Assembly (NCBI GenBank): GCA_024398715.1
Contig: JAKSIP010000004.1
Coordinates: 62,001 to 126,000 of the forward strand
Source of the DNA: Bacteroidaceae bacterium
Lineage (GTDB): Bacteria > Bacteroidota > Bacteroidia > Bacteroidales > Bacteroidaceae
Reading direction: 5' to 3'
DNA: 64,000 bases
Below the pieces are notes generated by a model. The model worked only from the letters and a program-made list of their open reading frames with translations. It was not told the origin of the DNA and did not search any database. Of the stretch, positions 9,011 through 17,470 are shown in pieces. Position numbers and translations under genes: made by a program. Each line of letters opens with the position of its first letter. The first letter of the stretch is position 1.

Positions 9011-9775
9011 ATGAAAGTTATAGCTTTAGCAAATCAAAAAGGTGGTGTTGGTAAAACAACTACAACAATAAATCTGGGTGCTTCTCTTGCAGTTCTTGAG
9101 AAGAGAGTGTTAATTATTGATGCCGATCCTCAGGCTAATGCATCGTCCGGTCTGGGACTTGATGTACAGTCTCTTGACAAGACAATTTATGAATGTATTG
9201 TTGAGAATCTGGACCCCAAACAGGCTGTGGTTCAGACTTCGGTCAAGAATCTTGATGTCCTGCCGTCCCATATTGACCTTGTAGGTGCGGAGATAGAACT
9301 TCTGGATGCAGAGAACAGGGAACAGATTATGAAAAAAATGCTTGTCCAATTGAAAGACGATTATGACTATGTCCTTATCGACTGCTCTCCGTCTCTTGGC
9401 CTGATTACTGTAAATGCACTTACTGCGGCCGATTCTGTCATTATCCCGGTCCAATGCGAGTATTTTGCTCTTGAAGGAATCAGCAAACTGTTGAATACTG
9501 TCAAAATCATCAAGACAAAATTGAATCCGTCTCTTACAATAGAAGGCTTCCTGTTGACGATGTTTGACCAGAGACTGCGTCTGAGTAACCAGATCATGTC
9601 TGAAATGAGACAGCATTTCAATGAGCTTGTTTTCAATACGGTCATTTGCCGTAATGTCAAGTTGAGTGAGGCTCCAAGTCATGGTGTGCCGTCTGTTTTG
9701 TATGACGCATCGTCCAAAGGCTCCCAGAACTATCTTGAGCTGGCATCGGAAGTGATTAAAAAGAACGAAAAGTAA
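9011..9775 (+). CDS. parA: Chromosome partitioning ATPase ParA (Soj)
   Basis: ParA is a deviant-Walker ATPase that works with ParB to segregate newly replicated origins. The 254-residue product starts with MKVIALANQKGGVGKTTTTINL, the deviant Walker A with its signature lysine. It then has the switch motif LIIDADPQANAS and LIDCSPSLGLIT. It is chromosomal-type in length, without the N-terminal helix-turn-helix extension of plasmid ParA proteins. parB follows after 20 bases. Confidence 0.96.
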   Translation: MKVIALANQKGGVGKTTTTINLGASLAVLEKRVLIIDADPQANASSGLGLDVQSLDKTIYECIVENLDPKQAVVQTSVKNLDVLPSHIDLVGAEIELLDAENREQIMKKMLVQLKDDYDYVLIDCSPSLGLITVNALTAADSVIIPVQCEYFALEGISKLLNTVKIIKTKLNPSLTIEGFLLTMFDQRLRLSNQIMSEMRQHFNELVFNTVICRNVKLSEAPSHGVPSVLYDASSKGSQNYLELASEVIKKNEK

Positions 9776-9795
9776 CCATAAAATCCATTTTTGTC

Positions 9796-10665
9796 ATGAC
9801 AAAGAATAAATCAGTTTTAGGAAGAGGTCTGGATTCATTGATTTCTACGGATATCATTCAGACGGCAGGTTCTTCTACTATCAGCCAGATTGAGTTATCC
9901 CTGATTGATCCCAATGCAAATCAACCAAGAAAGGATTTTGACAGTGAATCGCTGCAGGAATTGGCCGATTCAATTGCTAATATCGGTCTTGTGCAGCCTA
10001 TTACATTGCGTAAAATGGATGACGGCAGATATCAGATTATTGCAGGTGAACGCCGTTTCCGTGCATGCAAACTGGCAAAACTTGATACTATTCCGGCATA
10101 TATCCGTACTGCCAGCGATGAGAATGTTCTTGAAATGGCTCTGATAGAGAATATCCAGAGGGAAGACCTTAATTCAATTGAAATAGCACTTGCATATCAG
10201 AATCTGATGGAGGGCTATAACATGACTCAGGAGCAGATGGCTTCCAAGGTGGGCAAAAAACGTGCAACTGTTGCCAACTATGTACGTCTTCTCAAATTGC
10301 CGGCAGAGGTCCAGATGGCAATCCAGGAAAAGAAACTTGATATGGGTCATGCGCGTGCTCTTCTTTCTGTTGAGGATGCCCAGTTGCAGATTCAGCTTTT
10401 CCATGAAATAATCGAAAAGGGATATTCTGTCAGAAAAGTTGAGGAAATTGTAAAGCACCTGGCTCAGAAAGATGATAACACACAGGAAAAACAGCCGGAG
10501 GCTGTACTTTCTTATCCTGCATACAGCAAACGCCTTACCAAACTTTTTGGTCCTAAGGTAAAACTCAGATGCAGCGATAACGGCAAGGGCGCAATTTCCA
10601 TTCCGTTCAAGAATAAGGAGGAACTGAAACAGATTATGGAACTGCTTGGCAACATACAGCAATAA
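9796..10665 (+). CDS. parB: Chromosome partitioning protein ParB (Spo0J)
   Basis: ParB is the CTP-dependent clamp that loads at parS sites and spreads on DNA, guiding ParA-driven segregation. The product has 289 residues. Near residue 36 is the ParB/Srx start (PNANQPRKDF), then the CTP-binding motif AGERRFRACK at about 85, and the helix-turn-helix (MTQEQMASKVGKKRATVANY) at about 140-159. A C-terminal dimerisation region follows. No parS-like 16-mer was recognised in the window by eye. Confidence 0.96.
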   Translation: MTKNKSVLGRGLDSLISTDIIQTAGSSTISQIELSLIDPNANQPRKDFDSESLQELADSIANIGLVQPITLRKMDDGRYQIIAGERRFRACKLAKLDTIPAYIRTASDENVLEMALIENIQREDLNSIEIALAYQNLMEGYNMTQEQMASKVGKKRATVANYVRLLKLPAEVQMAIQEKKLDMGHARALLSVEDAQLQIQLFHEIIEKGYSVRKVEEIVKHLAQKDDNTQEKQPEAVLSYPAYSKRLTKLFGPKVKLRCSDNGKGAISIPFKNKEELKQIMELLGNIQQ

Positions 10666-10674
10666 GATTGGCTT

Positions 10675-11517
10675 GTGACAGGAATCCGTCTTACAATATT
10701 GTTTTCCGTTTTGTGTGCAGTTGTACATATGTCTGCGCAGAATTCCGGTATGATGTCTCAAGAGACGGTTGTTGTCGGAACGGATTCTTTGTCGGGATAC
10801 GGCATAGCCGGTTACGACTCGGTTGTATTTGTGAATGCCTATGAGGGGGCTGCCGATTCTGCATGGTTTTCTGTTTCACAACTGATAAGGGAAGACTCTT
10901 TATGGGAGGCATCGGTGTCTCATGGAGAGCAACGGGCAACCAAACTTACCAATAAGCAGAAAAAAGGTATGAAATGGAAGAAACTGGATTCTGTAACCGT
11001 TGCAATAGCAAGCTATAAGCATAACAATTTCGTACCTGACCCAAAAAGGGCTACATGGCTCGCTTTGATGATCCCGGGGGCCGGTCAGATATACAATCAC
11101 AAGTTCTGGAAACTTCCAATCTATTATGGCGGTTTTTTGGGGTGTGCCTATGCACTTACGTGGAACGGTCAGATGTATCAGGACTATTCCCAGGCTTATG
11201 TTGATGTAATGGACAGTGATCCCAATACCAACAGTTTTGTTGATTTCATATCTCCGAATGTTGATATCGGTTCAAATCTTGATTGGGTCAAGTCTTCATT
11301 GAAATCAAGAAGGGACAGATTCCGCAGATACAGGGATTTGAGTATTTTCTGTTTTGCCGGTGTTTATCTGCTTTCAGTGATAGATGCGTATGTTGATGCT
11401 GAATTGTCCCATTTCGATATTACCAACGATTTGACTCTTGATGTTGAACCTACTATGTTCAGACAGGAGTATATGACCATGCCGTCTATGGGTTTCCATA
11501 TAGCACTAAACTTTTGA
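10675..11517 (+). CDS. DUF5683 envelope protein
   Basis: This is a conserved Bacteroidales protein of unknown function, regularly found directly behind parB. I choose the GTG at 10675, 10 bases after the parB stop. It gives a good signal peptide (TGIRLTILFSVLCAVVHMSAQ) and no ATG upstream fits. The conserved block ATWLALMIPGAGQIYNHKFWK to GQMYQDYSQAY at about residues 120-180 defines the family and contains short hydrophobic stretches. A further hydrophobic segment (SIFCFAGVYLLSVIDAYVDA) lies near residue 230. The product has 280 residues. I do not assign a reaction. Confidence 0.75.
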   Translation: MTGIRLTILFSVLCAVVHMSAQNSGMMSQETVVVGTDSLSGYGIAGYDSVVFVNAYEGAADSAWFSVSQLIREDSLWEASVSHGEQRATKLTNKQKKGMKWKKLDSVTVAIASYKHNNFVPDPKRATWLALMIPGAGQIYNHKFWKLPIYYGGFLGCAYALTWNGQMYQDYSQAYVDVMDSDPNTNSFVDFISPNVDIGSNLDWVKSSLKSRRDRFRRYRDLSIFCFAGVYLLSVIDAYVDAELSHFDITNDLTLDVEPTMFRQEYMTMPSMGFHIALNF

Positions 11518-11518
11518 G

Positions 11519-12307
11519 ATGATGCGCAGTAATAATGTAAGGCCTAAAAAGAATCTTGGACAGCATTTTCTGACAGATTTGAAAATTGCTGAAAATATTG
11601 CCGATACGGTAGATGCGTGTCCTGCAATTCCTGTTCTTGAGGTTGGACCCGGTATGGGGGTACTTACGCAGTTCCTGCTGAAAAAGGATAGGGCCCTGAA
11701 GGTTGTGGAAATCGATGCCGAGTCTGTTGGATATCTTAAGAGTAATTTCCCTGGGCTGTCTTCAAATCTCATTGAAGGGGATTTCCTGAAAATGAATCTT
11801 AACGGACTCTTTCAGAATAATCCGTTTGTCCTGACGGGGAATTATCCATATAACATTTCCAGCCAGATTTTTTTCAAAATGCTGGAAAACAAGGATATTA
11901 TTCCATGTTGTACCGGTATGGTGCAAAGAGAAGTGGCCAGAAGAATAACAGCAGGCCCGGGCAACAAGGATTATGGAATACTGACTGTGTTTATCCAACT
12001 CTGGTATGATACCGAGTATCTTTTTACGGTTGACGAGAATGTGTTCAATCCTCCGCCAAAGGTGAAAAGTGCGGTGATAAGGCTGACCAGAAATAACCGC
12101 GCCTCTTTGGAATGCAATTATGACCTGTTCCGTAAAATAGTCAAAGGGACATTTGCACAACGCAGAAAAATGTTGCGGAATTCCATCCGCTCTGTTGTTG
12201 GAACGGATTATGAACTCCCTCCGGCGGCCCCGTGGCTCGAGAAAAGACCCGAGCAACTGTCCATTCAGGATTTTATTGGCCTGACAATGGAATTGGAGAA
12301 CCGCTAA
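11519..12307 (+). CDS. rsmA: 16S rRNA dimethyladenosine transferase
   Basis: RsmA (KsgA) methylates two adjacent adenosines in helix 45 of 16S rRNA, a checkpoint in 30S assembly. The 262-residue product has the family start KKNLGQHFLTD, SAM motif I (LEVGPGMGVLTQFLL at about 41) and the catalytic NYPYNIS (NLPY-type motif) near residue 107. The start ATG lies one base behind the DUF5683 stop. ATG 11522 would be an equally good start. It is followed after 28 bases by mgtE. Confidence 0.97.
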   Translation: MMRSNNVRPKKNLGQHFLTDLKIAENIADTVDACPAIPVLEVGPGMGVLTQFLLKKDRALKVVEIDAESVGYLKSNFPGLSSNLIEGDFLKMNLNGLFQNNPFVLTGNYPYNISSQIFFKMLENKDIIPCCTGMVQREVARRITAGPGNKDYGILTVFIQLWYDTEYLFTVDENVFNPPPKVKSAVIRLTRNNRASLECNYDLFRKIVKGTFAQRRKMLRNSIRSVVGTDYELPPAAPWLEKRPEQLSIQDFIGLTMELENR

Positions 12308-12335
12308 TCTGAATGCTAATCTCAAATTCAGGAAA

Positions 12336-13679
12336 ATGGAGAAGGAACTGATTGAGAAATTTGAAAATCTGATATTGTCTCAGAATACTGAAGAACTTAA
12401 GACCCAACTTAAGGATCTTCATCCGGCCGATATTGCCGAGTTGTGCAATGCCTTGGATGCAGACCAGGCAAGGCTTATATATCGCCAGCTTGATAACGAA
12501 ACGGCGGCCGATGTGCTTATTGAGATGGACGAGGATGCCCGTAAGGAATTCCTTGATATGCTCCCATCGGAAACAATTGCAAAAGAGTTCATTGACTATA
12601 TGGATACCGACGATGCCGTTGATATCATACAGGAGATGGACGAGGATAAACAGGAGGAAGTCCTGTCCCATATTGAGGATATTGAACAGGCCAGCGATAT
12701 TGTTGACCTGATGCAATACGATGAAAACACTGCCGGCGGTCTTATGGGTACCGAGATGGTGGTTGTGAATGAGAACATGAGTATGCCGGAATGTTTGCAG
12801 GAGATGCGCAAACAGGCCGAGGATATGGACGAGATATATAATGTCTATGTTGTTGATGACGACGGTCGTCTGCGCGGTCTTTTCCCGCTAAAGAAGATGA
12901 TTACCAATCCATCCGTATCGAAGGTCAAGTATGTGATGACGGAGAATAAGATAGTGGCTCATGTCGATACTCCGATATCGGAGGTTGTCCAGATGATTGA
13001 AAAGTATGACCTGGTTGCAGTTCCTGTAATTGACAGTATCGGGCGTCTGCAGGGGCGTATTACCGTTGACGATGTAATTGACGAGTTGCGCGAACAGCAG
13101 GAACATGATTACCAGTTGGCATCAGGTATCACTTCTGATGTTGAAACAGGCGATACTGTTTTGCGTCAGACGCGTGCCCGTATTCCATGGCTTCTTATCG
13201 GCATGCTGGGCGGTATTGGAAACTCTCTGCTGTTGGGCAATTTTGAGCAGACATTCGCATCGCATCCGGAACTGCTGCTGTTTATTCCGCTGATTGGCGG
13301 AACCGGCGGTAATGTGGGAACACAGTCTTCCGCTCTTGTTGTTCAGGGACTTGCCAACAAGTCTCTTTCAACCGATAACATTTGGAAGAAAATCTGGAAG
13401 GAATTCTGTGTCTCACTTATCAATGCTTTCATAATATCAGTACTTGTTCTCGGATATAATTATTTCAAGTTCGGTGCAGTTGCAGAAGTTACATGGGCGG
13501 TTCCTGTAAGTTTGTTTGCCACAATAATCATATCCACTATCTGGGGAACGTTCATTCCGCTTATATTTGAAAAGATACATATTGATCCTGCCATCGCTAC
13601 AGGACCATTTATACAGATTACCAATGACCTTATGGGTATGGTGATTTATATTGCCATTATTTCCAGTTTTTGTGTTTAG
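12336..13679 (+). CDS. mgtE: Magnesium transporter MgtE
   Basis: MgtE is a Mg2+-gated Mg2+ channel of the inner membrane. The 447-residue product has the family's three parts: an acidic MgtE N-domain (to about residue 130), two CBS domains (about 130-255) that sense Mg2+, and a five-helix pore domain (about 280-447) with the selectivity segment PLIGGTGGNVGTQSSALVVQ. Length and domain order are normal. It forms a tight group with rsmA upstream and meaB downstream. Confidence 0.96.
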   Translation: MEKELIEKFENLILSQNTEELKTQLKDLHPADIAELCNALDADQARLIYRQLDNETAADVLIEMDEDARKEFLDMLPSETIAKEFIDYMDTDDAVDIIQEMDEDKQEEVLSHIEDIEQASDIVDLMQYDENTAGGLMGTEMVVVNENMSMPECLQEMRKQAEDMDEIYNVYVVDDDGRLRGLFPLKKMITNPSVSKVKYVMTENKIVAHVDTPISEVVQMIEKYDLVAVPVIDSIGRLQGRITVDDVIDELREQQEHDYQLASGITSDVETGDTVLRQTRARIPWLLIGMLGGIGNSLLLGNFEQTFASHPELLLFIPLIGGTGGNVGTQSSALVVQGLANKSLSTDNIWKKIWKEFCVSLINAFIISVLVLGYNYFKFGAVAEVTWAVPVSLFATIIISTIWGTFIPLIFEKIHIDPAIATGPFIQITNDLMGMVIYIAIISSFCV

Positions 13680-13691
13680 TTGAATTGTGAT

Positions 13692-14795
13692 ATGGAACAT
13701 CCGGAAAACAGTGAAGAATATAAAGGATTGACAGTCAATGCCGGAGTGGAACAGCTCTCTTCGGTCAATCCGTATCTGACGGCGAACCGTTTTGCCCGCC
13801 GTCAGTTGCTGAGTGTGCAGGAGTATGTGGATGGAATTCTTAAAGGTGACAGAACAATATTGAGTAAGGCCGTTACCCTGGTTGAGAGTACAAGACCGGA
13901 ACATCAGGCTCTGGCTGCTCAGGTAATAGAAAAGTGTCTTCCTTATGCCGGAAATTCAGTCAGAATAGGAATCAGCGGTGTGCCCGGTGCCGGGAAAAGT
14001 ACCTCTATTGATGCATTCGGCATACATGTGCTTGAAGGTGGCGGCAAACTTGCGGTGCTTGCAATAGACCCCAGCAGCGAGATTACAAAAGGCAGTATTT
14101 TAGGAGATAAAACCCGAATGGAACGTTTGTCTGTGCATCCGAATGCCTTTATCCGTCCCAGTCCAACGGCAGGTTCTTTAGGTGGTGTGGCTCGTAAAAC
14201 CAGAGAAACTATCATTTTGTGCGAGGCTGCAGGCTATGACAAGATATTTGTTGAAACCGTAGGCGTTGGGCAGAGTGAGACTGCGGTGCACTCTATGGTT
14301 GATTTCTTTCTTCTTCTGCAACTTGCCGGAACCGGCGATGAGTTGCAGGGTATCAAACGCGGTATTATGGAAATGGCAGACGGTATTGTAATAAACAAGG
14401 CTGATGGTGATAACGAGGCCAAAGCCGAACTTGCTGCGCGCAGTTTCCGTAACGCTTTGCATCTTTTCCCCATGCCGGAAAGCGGCTGGACTCCAAAAGT
14501 GCTTACATATTCCGGTTTTTATGGCCTCAGAATAAAAGAGGTCTGGGATATGATCTGGGAATATTTTGATTTTGTAAGAAAGAACGGTTATTTTGAACAC
14601 CGCCGCAACGAACAGGCAAAATACTGGATGTACGAAACTATCAATGAATCAATCAGGAATAATTTCTATTTCAATTCGAAAATATCCGGATTGTTGCCTG
14701 AAATGGAAAAGAAGATCCTGGAAGGAAAGTTGACATCTTTTGCTGCAGCTGGAATTCTGCTTGATACTTACAATTCTATTCTATCTTCAAAATAA
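13692..14795 (+). CDS. meaB: Methylmalonyl-CoA mutase-associated GTPase MeaB
   Basis: MeaB is a G3E-family GTPase that protects and reloads B12-dependent methylmalonyl-CoA mutase. The product has 367 residues from ATG 13692 (MEHPENSEEYKGL). A TTG at 13680 is in frame but unlikely. It carries GVPGAGKSTSIDAFG (Walker A), DPSSEITKGSILGDKTRM (the switch I/base II region typical of MeaB/ArgK) and the NKAD guanine-specificity motif. Methylmalonyl-CoA mutase genes are not in the window. The 3' end overlaps ispH on the other strand by 20 bases. Confidence 0.93.
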   Translation: MEHPENSEEYKGLTVNAGVEQLSSVNPYLTANRFARRQLLSVQEYVDGILKGDRTILSKAVTLVESTRPEHQALAAQVIEKCLPYAGNSVRIGISGVPGAGKSTSIDAFGIHVLEGGGKLAVLAIDPSSEITKGSILGDKTRMERLSVHPNAFIRPSPTAGSLGGVARKTRETIILCEAAGYDKIFVETVGVGQSETAVHSMVDFFLLLQLAGTGDELQGIKRGIMEMADGIVINKADGDNEAKAELAARSFRNALHLFPMPESGWTPKVLTYSGFYGLRIKEVWDMIWEYFDFVRKNGYFEHRRNEQAKYWMYETINESIRNNFYFNSKISGLLPEMEKKILEGKLTSFAAAGILLDTYNSILSSK

Positions 14796-15657
14796 GATTG
14801 ATATGCTCCTTGCATTTTTCCATCAGCCATTTGGGGGTTGATGTGGCTCCGCATATACCTATGCTGTTTATGTTGTTGAGCCATTCCGGGTTGATATCTT
14901 CCGGGCCTTCCACAAGGTGGGAATTCCTGTTGGCCAGCAGGCATTCGTTGAAAAGAACCTTTCCGTTTGAGCTCTTGCTGCCGCAAACAAAGAGAATAAG
15001 ACCGTGTTTCATGGAGAATGCACGCAGGTTCTCTTTCCTGTGACTGACCTGTCCGCAAATGGTATTGTAATAGTTGAACTCAACGTTAGGATTCTTTTTC
15101 TGTCCAATCAGTCTTACTATCTCGTTGTAGTCATCAACGGATTTTGTAGTCTGGGAATATAGGAATATTGATTTGTTGAAATCAATCTTATTCAAGTCTT
15201 CAGGACCTTCTATTACTATGGCAGTTCCTTTGGTCTGCCCTTCAAGTCCAAGAACTTCGGCATGACCCTTCTGACCATAGATTACAATCTGTTGCTTGGC
15301 AGGATCTGTCTGGTTGAACTGGTTGAGAATCTTCTGCTGAAGCTTGAGAACAACCGGACAGGTTGCGTCTATCAGTTCAATATTGTTCTTTTTTGCTGTT
15401 GCGTATGTGGTAGGAGGCTCTCCATGAGCTCTGAGCAGAACTTTTGCGTTGTAAAGTCTTTCAAAACAGTCATGGTCAATACTCTTCAGCCCCATGGCGG
15501 CCAAACGGCTGCATTCTATTCCGTTGTGCACAATGTCGCCCAGACAGTACAGGTTGGGCTCATTCTGCAACATGTCTTCGGCTTTTCTGATAGCCGTAGT
15601 AACACCAAAACAGAAACCGGAGTCCTGATCGATTTCAATCCTGATTTTACTGTCCAT
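14776..15657 (-). CDS. ispH: 4-hydroxy-3-methylbut-2-enyl diphosphate reductase
   Basis: IspH performs the last step of the MEP isoprenoid pathway, reducing HMBPP to IPP and DMAPP with a [4Fe-4S] cluster. The product has 293 residues. The three cluster cysteines are visible at C16 (GFCFGV), C100 (DATCPVV) and C201 (NTICGQ). The substrate residues are also present: H45, H78 (AHGEPP), H132 and E134 (GHAEVLG). Its start overlaps the end of cmk by 11 bases, so the two are translationally linked. The product feeds polyprenyl diphosphate synthase and MenA, both encoded in this window. Confidence 0.97.
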   Translation of the reverse strand: MDSKIRIEIDQDSGFCFGVTTAIRKAEDMLQNEPNLYCLGDIVHNGIECSRLAAMGLKSIDHDCFERLYNAKVLLRAHGEPPTTYATAKKNNIELIDATCPVVLKLQQKILNQFNQTDPAKQQIVIYGQKGHAEVLGLEGQTKGTAIVIEGPEDLNKIDFNKSIFLYSQTTKSVDDYNEIVRLIGQKKNPNVEFNYYNTICGQVSHRKENLRAFSMKHGLILFVCGSKSSNGKVLFNECLLANRNSHLVEGPEDINPEWLNNINSIGICGATSTPKWLMEKCKEHINLILKIE

Positions 15658-16351
15658 TCCTTTCCAACGCTTTGAGGTATTCTTTGTACAGCCATCCGTT
15701 CTGTTCGTCGCGTGTCATGTTTCCGTTGTCAAGAATGATGGCATCGTCTGCTTTCCGTAGAGGGGAGACTTCTCTTGTGGAGTCTATCCTGTCACGCTCC
15801 TTTACATTGTCAAGTATGTCCTGATAGGCTATTTTGCCTCCTTTTTCCTTCATTTCAAGATATCGGCGCGTTGCACGTACTTCTGCGCTTGCGGTTACGA
15901 AAATCTTTAATTCGGCATTCGGGAATACGGTTGTCCCAATATCTCTGCCGTCCATAACAATGCATTTGCTGTTTCCCATGGCACGTTGCTTCTCTACCAG
16001 TTCCGAACGCACAAACGGAAGAGCTGCTATCGGGCTGACCATAGCGGATACTTCCATGCTGCGGATCTGATCTTCTATGTCAGTGCTATTGAGGCAGGTG
16101 CGCTGGTTCCCGTCTTCCGATGTGATGAAACTTATGTTGAGACCAGGCAGTTTCTTTTGCAGTGATTCTGTGTCTATCCTGCCGTTCCTGATCAGATTCT
16201 GTGAAATGCAGTAGTAGGTTACGGCTCTGTACATGGCTCCGGTATCAATATATGTATATCCTATCCGTTTAGCCAATGCTTTGGCCATAGTGCTTTTTCC
16301 GCAAGAAGAATGCCCGTCTATGGCAATGATTATGCCTTTCTGATTTTCCAT
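15647..16351 (-). CDS. cmk: Cytidylate kinase
   Basis: Cmk phosphorylates CMP and dCMP to the diphosphates using ATP. The 234-residue product begins with the P-loop GHSSCGKSTMAKALAKR, followed by YIDTGAMYRAVTYYC. It also has VMDGRDIGTTVFPNAELKIFVTA, the family's acceptor-site motif. A -7 element (TACTTTTG on the minus strand, 16370-16377) lies 19 bases before the start, so cmk-ispH can be transcribed independently of porQ. Confidence 0.97.
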   Translation of the reverse strand: MENQKGIIIAIDGHSSCGKSTMAKALAKRIGYTYIDTGAMYRAVTYYCISQNLIRNGRIDTESLQKKLPGLNISFITSEDGNQRTCLNSTDIEDQIRSMEVSAMVSPIAALPFVRSELVEKQRAMGNSKCIVMDGRDIGTTVFPNAELKIFVTASAEVRATRRYLEMKEKGGKIAYQDILDNVKERDRIDSTREVSPLRKADDAIILDNGNMTRDEQNGWLYKEYLKALERNGQ

Positions 16352-16396
16352 ATTTGTACGTTCTTTTTACAAAAGTACAATTTATTGGTTATACCT

Positions 16397-17371
16397 TTAT
16401 AAATTGAACGTAAAATTTATCATGAGAGAACTGGCAGACAGCTGATATTGCCCGTACGAAACTGAAATGTTCATCCTTTCCAGTTCCAATCCGGTTCCAA
16501 CCGAAATGCCGCCAAGACTCTTGGAACCTGCCATCTCTGCCCGTATGCGGTGGTTATAACCAAGTGCAATGTAGAAATTCTTTGTCAGATTCAGGTCTGC
16601 ACCTATCACAACGTGTCTCAACAATATGTCTCCGAATCGGATTCCGGAGTTGTCCATGGAATAAAAGTCGGATGATTTCCAACTGTTCAGATAGGGAAGC
16701 GTGAGAGAAAGGGTTAACGGAGCATGTTCAATTTTCCATGATAATCCGGCCACTATGTTTATGGGCAGTTTCTCGTATCTGTCGGCAAAAGGTTTGACCT
16801 GTCCTCCCACATTCTGAAAAGCCAGTCCAATGGAAAGACCGTTCTGTTTGTCCCAGTAGTTGATACCCAGGTCAACGCAGAGGGCAACAGATGAATAACT
16901 GCCGTATCTGGAATACAGGAATTTGAAATTGACTCCTCCGCTCCATCTGTCGGACAGCAGATAGTTGTATCCCCCCGCAAGCGTAATGTCCATTGCGTGG
17001 AACATTCCAAGGTCCTGGTTCAGTTCTGTTGTCTCTTTCATTGTGCCCCAATCAAAATACTTGACCCAGGCACTGTAGGCACTGCGATCTCCGAATGTAT
17101 CGCAATATTGGGCAGAAGCGGCATGTGTGTCGGAAAAACAGTTCATGTAACTTAATGACACTGCCCGTACAGGAGAGAATGCCAGTAATGCGGGATTTGA
17201 CTGGGTTGTCAGGGGATCCGGGTTGGTAATGGACACATTGTGCCCGCCCAATGCTCCTACGTGTGCGGAAGAAGCATAGTTCAGATAATCGAATGCTGTT
17301 GTTTGCGCCAATACCGGACTGCAACCCAGCAATATGGTTGTCAGATACAGCGGAATATGTCTCATAAGCAT
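16397..17371 (-). CDS. porQ: Type IX secretion system protein PorQ
   Basis: PorQ is an outer-membrane beta-barrel of the PorP/SprF-related family required for T9SS secretion and attachment of cargo at the cell surface. The product has 324 residues. A signal peptide (LTTILLGCSPVLAQ) is followed by the PorQ-type start FDYLNYASSAHVGALGGHNVSI, split here for length, then alternating beta-strand sequence to a terminal LMINFTFNL. A second ATG at 17365 is equally possible. The arrangement porQ-cmk-ispH places a secretion gene beside housekeeping genes. The assignment rests on the N-terminal motif, length and architecture. Confidence 0.8.
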   Translation of the reverse strand: MLMRHIPLYLTTILLGCSPVLAQTTAFDYLNYASSAHVGALGGHNVSITNPDPLTTQSNPALLAFSPVRAVSLSYMNCFSDTHAASAQYCDTFGDRSAYSAWVKYFDWGTMKETTELNQDLGMFHAMDITLAGGYNYLLSDRWSGGVNFKFLYSRYGSYSSVALCVDLGINYWDKQNGLSIGLAFQNVGGQVKPFADRYEKLPINIVAGLSWKIEHAPLTLSLTLPYLNSWKSSDFYSMDNSGIRFGDILLRHVVIGADLNLTKNFYIALGYNHRIRAEMAGSKSLGGISVGTGLELERMNISVSYGQYQLSASSLMINFTFNL

Positions 17372-17411
17372 AGTAATAACGTATTTTATGCATTATTATT
17401 TTGAATATCCG

Positions 17412-17443
17412 TTTGGAAATGTGACAATATGTTTATAGATTTG
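17412..17443 (+). promoter_or_regulatory. Promoter of the DUF349 gene
   Basis: TTTG at 17412-17415, 20 bases, then TAGATTTG at 17436-17443 matches the consensus at both elements. Transcription would begin near 17450, which excludes the in-frame ATG at 17429 and fixes translation at ATG 17471. Confidence 0.8.
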
Positions 17444-17470
17444 CAGTCACTCAGAAAAATAAATACAGTT